Shown: one piece after another, positions 4,471 through 6,436 of the stretch
Position numbering within the stretch: the first letter of the stretch is position 1
How the letters are laid out: every line of letters begins with the position of its first letter
NCBI GenBank assembly: GCA_017888105.1
Contig: JAGHGS010000009.1
Coordinates: forward strand, 1-6,436
Reading direction: 5' to 3'
Source: Bacilli bacterium
GTDB lineage: Bacteria; Bacillota_I; Bacilli_A; RF39; UBA660
Length of the DNA stretch: 6,436 nt
Position numbers and translations under genes: made by a program
The notes under the pieces: model-generated
Seen by the model: only the letters and a program-made list of their open reading frames with translations
Told to the model about the DNA's origin: nothing
Databases searched by the model: none

Positions 4471-5172
4471 ATGGATCAAAATAAAATGGGTGAATTTATT
4501 AAGAAACTTAGAAAAGATAATCATTTAACGCAGAAAGAGTTTGCAGAACTTTTTGGTGTTACTTATCAAGCTGTTAGTAAATGGGAAAATGGAATTAATG
4601 TACCTGATATTGCTATTTTAAAAGAAATTAGTGAACAGTTTCATGTGGATATGAATGAATTATTAAGCGGAGAAGTAAAACCTAAGAAGAAAAAAGTTAA
4701 TAAGTATATTTTTGCTTCTCTTTGTGTTTTGTTTGTTGTTGGTTTTGTTCTTATTTATCAATTTACACATAATCATGATTTTACTTTTAAAACCGTTCGC
4801 AGTTCTTGTGATGATTTTACGGTTCTTGGAAGTATGGCTTATAATGATGATAAAACATCTATTAATATTTCTAGTATTAGTTGTTTAAGTGATGATAAAG
4901 AAGAGTATTCAAATATTACTTGTGTTTTATATGAACAAGTGGATAATACAAAAACAGAAATTAGTAGAGATACTTATGAGGGAGAACCAGTTACTTTAAA
5001 TGATTATTTAAATACAGTAGAGTTTAATATTGATAATTATGAAAGTACTTGTAGTAATTATATGGAAGATAGTTTAAGTATTGAACTAAGAGCAACTAAT
5101 TCAGATGGAGATGTTATTACTCATGAAATTCCTTTAACTTTAAATGAAAATTGTGACTCAACTACAGGTTGA
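4471..5172 (+). CDS. Membrane-anchored XRE regulator with outer domain
   Basis: Starting at ATG 4471, nine bases after GAGG (4458-4461), the protein has 233 residues; an in-frame TTG at 4456 would add five residues but overlaps this ribosome binding site. Residues about 7-62 are an XRE helix-turn-helix (LTQKEFAELFGVTYQAVSKWENG, then VPDIAILKEISEQFHVDMNELL). A lysine-rich stretch (71-78) follows, then one membrane segment (about 79-97) and an outer domain of about 135 residues with five cysteines (113, 138, 151, 194, 228). This resembles the layout of RodZ and of the one-component membrane regulators common in low-GC Firmicutes: DNA binding inside, sensing outside. The helix-turn-helix is close to consensus, so DNA binding is likely intact. 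The outer domain is not recognised. Targets are unknown; the flanking surface genes are the obvious candidates by position. Confidence 0.8.
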   Translation: MDQNKMGEFIKKLRKDNHLTQKEFAELFGVTYQAVSKWENGINVPDIAILKEISEQFHVDMNELLSGEVKPKKKKVNKYIFASLCVLFVVGFVLIYQFTHNHDFTFKTVRSSCDDFTVLGSMAYNDDKTSINISSISCLSDDKEEYSNITCVLYEQVDNTKTEISRDTYEGEPVTLNDYLNTVEFNIDNYESTCSNYMEDSLSIELRATNSDGDVITHEIPLTLNENCDSTTG

Positions 5173-5179
5173 GTTTTTT
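5156..5179 (+). terminator. Rho-independent terminator of the membrane XRE gene
   Basis: ACTCAAC (5156-5162) and GTTGAGT (5168-5174) form a 7-bp stem with loop TACAG, followed by six T (5174-5179). The right arm includes the TGA stop codon at 5170-5172. Confidence 0.7.
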
Positions 5180-5242
5180 CAACTTGTAATTTATTTTCTT
5201 TTTCTTTTTCATGTGTTAAATTTATTTTAGGAGGAAGGAAAA

Positions 5243-6436
5243 ATGAAAAATAAAAAGAGAATAATTTTAATTGCTTTATTAATTGTTGTAGTTTTAGTTG
5301 TAGTTTTATTATTTGTTTTAAATAGTTTGTCAAATAATAGCGAAGAAGTAGAACAAACTGTTAGTTTAGTAGATACGCAAGTAGAACTTGAAAAAAATTT
5401 TGAAAGTGAAGGGTATACGATTGATAATCCAAATATCATTGTTAATCCTTACGAAATTTCGCCTTTAACTGCTTTAGTTATATTTGAAACGGAAGAGGAA
5501 GTAGCACCAACTGTTACAATTGTTGGGGAGGATGACAATACTACTTTTACTCATGAATTTGATCGTAATACAGTTCATTATTTACCTATTTATGGTTTAT
5601 ATGCTGGTGAGGCTAATGAAGTAATCATTGAATTTGGAGATACAGAGAAGATACTTACCATTGAAACAGAAGCATTACCGGATGATTTTGTTTTACCTAC
5701 TAGTATAGAGGCAGATAAAAGTGAAATTGGAAATGAACTATATTTCTTTACACCATCTAGCAGTGGTTATACTAGTGCTTATGATGTAAATGGTGATGTT
5801 AGATGGTATTTAACGATCAATGCTTTATGGGAAATTAATCGCTTAGATAATGGTCATTTGCTTGTTTCAACTGAAAGACTTGTTAATTCACCATATTATA
5901 TGAGTGGTTTGTATGAAATGGATTTATTAGGTAAGATTTATAAAGAAATTAGTTTAGAGGGTGGATATCACCATGATTATTTTGAGATGCCTAATGGTAA
6001 TTTGTTAGTAGCTAGTGATGATTTTTATAATGATTACGGTACCGTTGAAGATTACATTGTGGAAGTAGATATGAATACGGGAGAAATTGTCAAGACTTGG
6101 GATCTTAAAGATATTTTAAATATGGAAGATGGTAAAAGTGAAAACTGGGTAGAATATGATTGGTTTCATAATAATTCAGTTTGGTATGATGAAGCAACAA
6201 ATTCAATTACTTTATCAGGAAGACATCAAGATGCTGTTATTAATATTGATTATGATAGTGGAAAACTTAATTGGATTATTGGGGATCCTACTAACTGGAG
6301 TGAGGAATATCAAAAATATTTCTTTACACCAGTTGGAGATAATTTTGAATGGCAATGGAGTCAACATGCAGCGATGATTACACCGGAAGGATATGTGTTT
6401 ATTTTAGATAATGGTAATAATAAATCGAAAATAGAA
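5243..6436 (+). CDS. Arylsulfate sulfotransferase (AssT-type), C-terminus outside window
   Basis: The frame opens at ATG 5243, eight bases after AGGAGG (5229-5234), and is still open at the right edge, giving 398 residues. An N-terminal membrane anchor (about 6-27) has no lipobox cysteine, so the enzyme should be tethered outside the cell. Residues about 50-150 match the Ig-like N-terminal domain of the family (NPYEISPLTALVIF). The beta-propeller catalytic domain follows. Candidate active-site residues are His243/244 (GGYHHDYFEMPNGN), His309 (DWFHNNSVWYDE), Arg327 (SGRHQ) and His375 (WSQHAAMITPEG). They correspond in motif and order to His252, His356, Arg374 and His436 of E. coli AssT, and the 18-residue His-Arg spacing is the same. 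AssT moves sulfate from one phenol to another without PAPS, through a sulfo-histidine. The last part of the propeller, perhaps 80 or more residues, is missing. No clear promoter is visible in the 63 bases after the upstream terminator. Confidence 0.85.
   Translation, partial: MKNKKRIILIALLIVVVLVVVLLFVLNSLSNNSEEVEQTVSLVDTQVELEKNFESEGYTIDNPNIIVNPYEISPLTALVIFETEEEVAPTVTIVGEDDNTTFTHEFDRNTVHYLPIYGLYAGEANEVIIEFGDTEKILTIETEALPDDFVLPTSIEADKSEIGNELYFFTPSSSGYTSAYDVNGDVRWYLTINALWEINRLDNGHLLVSTERLVNSPYYMSGLYEMDLLGKIYKEISLEGGYHHDYFEMPNGNLLVASDDFYNDYGTVEDYIVEVDMNTGEIVKTWDLKDILNMEDGKSENWVEYDWFHNNSVWYDEATNSITLSGRHQDAVINIDYDSGKLNWIIGDPTNWSEEYQKYFFTPVGDNFEWQWSQHAAMITPEGYVFILDNGNNKSKIE

Noticed and set aside
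4300..4524. Minus-strand open frame spanning the end of the surface-protein gene
   Set aside because: No ribosome binding site or recognisable domain; it is antisense to two well-supported genes.
5121..5439. Two overlapping minus-strand open frames across the start of the sulfotransferase gene
   Set aside because: Low-complexity K/L/T- and S-rich translations, antisense to the terminator, ribosome site and membrane anchor of real genes.
6156..6377. Alternative plus-strand frame inside the sulfotransferase gene
   Set aside because: The main frame carries the conserved active-site motifs; this one is a shadow without start signals.

Overview
The window is about 30-35% GC. It has Shine-Dalgarno sites of the AGGAGG type, sigma-A-like promoters and heavily A/T-ending codons. 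Several proteins carry one N-terminal membrane segment. This points to a low-GC Firmicutes/Bacilli chromosome, most like the uncultured gut Bacilli lineages; no finer placement is possible from the sequence alone.

Layout, left to right. (1) 1-197 is the end of a CsaA-type tRNA-binding-domain protein. (2) 248-1967 (+) is a tight operon: an ECF-like sigma factor, a single-pass membrane protein overlapping it (likely anti-sigma), and a second membrane protein whose extracytoplasmic domain is a diverged copy of the first. The third gene is split by a +1 frame change at a TTT-TAG-C site, which may be a broken gene or a shifty stop. An ECF-style promoter (GGAAC-N16-CGAT) lies just upstream, so autoregulation is plausible. 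(3) 1968-2432 is mostly non-coding but holds an unlisted 38-codon gene on the minus strand (2125-2241) with a strong ribosome binding site and its own candidate promoter. It also holds 10-bp-phased TCCGACA repeats and two hairpins. (4) 2433-2888 (-) encodes a protein with two XRE helix-turn-helix domains. (5) 3085-4425 (+) encodes a membrane-anchored surface protein with its own near-consensus promoter and a structured leader that can mask or expose the ribosome binding site. (6) 4471-5172 (+) encodes a membrane-anchored XRE regulator with a Cys-containing outer domain. (7) 5243-6436 (+) is the start of an arylsulfate sulfotransferase (AssT-type) that runs off the window.

The most interesting signal is in the 3' end of the surface-protein gene (about 4252-4355). 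This stretch is 54% GC in an AT-rich gene. Its glycine codons switch completely from GGA to GGC/GGT, and nearly all its variable-looking codons can be reached from AAC/AAT by changing only adenines. It is followed by an invariant-looking GVRPVISL segment. That is the footprint expected of the variable region of a diversity-generating retroelement (DGR). No reverse transcriptase, Avd or template repeat is in the window, so the retroelement would have to act from elsewhere.

Taken together, the window looks like a cell-surface locus: an envelope-stress-type sigma/anti-sigma module, a candidate hypervariable surface protein under RNA control, a transmembrane regulator and a surface enzyme. The functional links between them are inferred from adjacency only.
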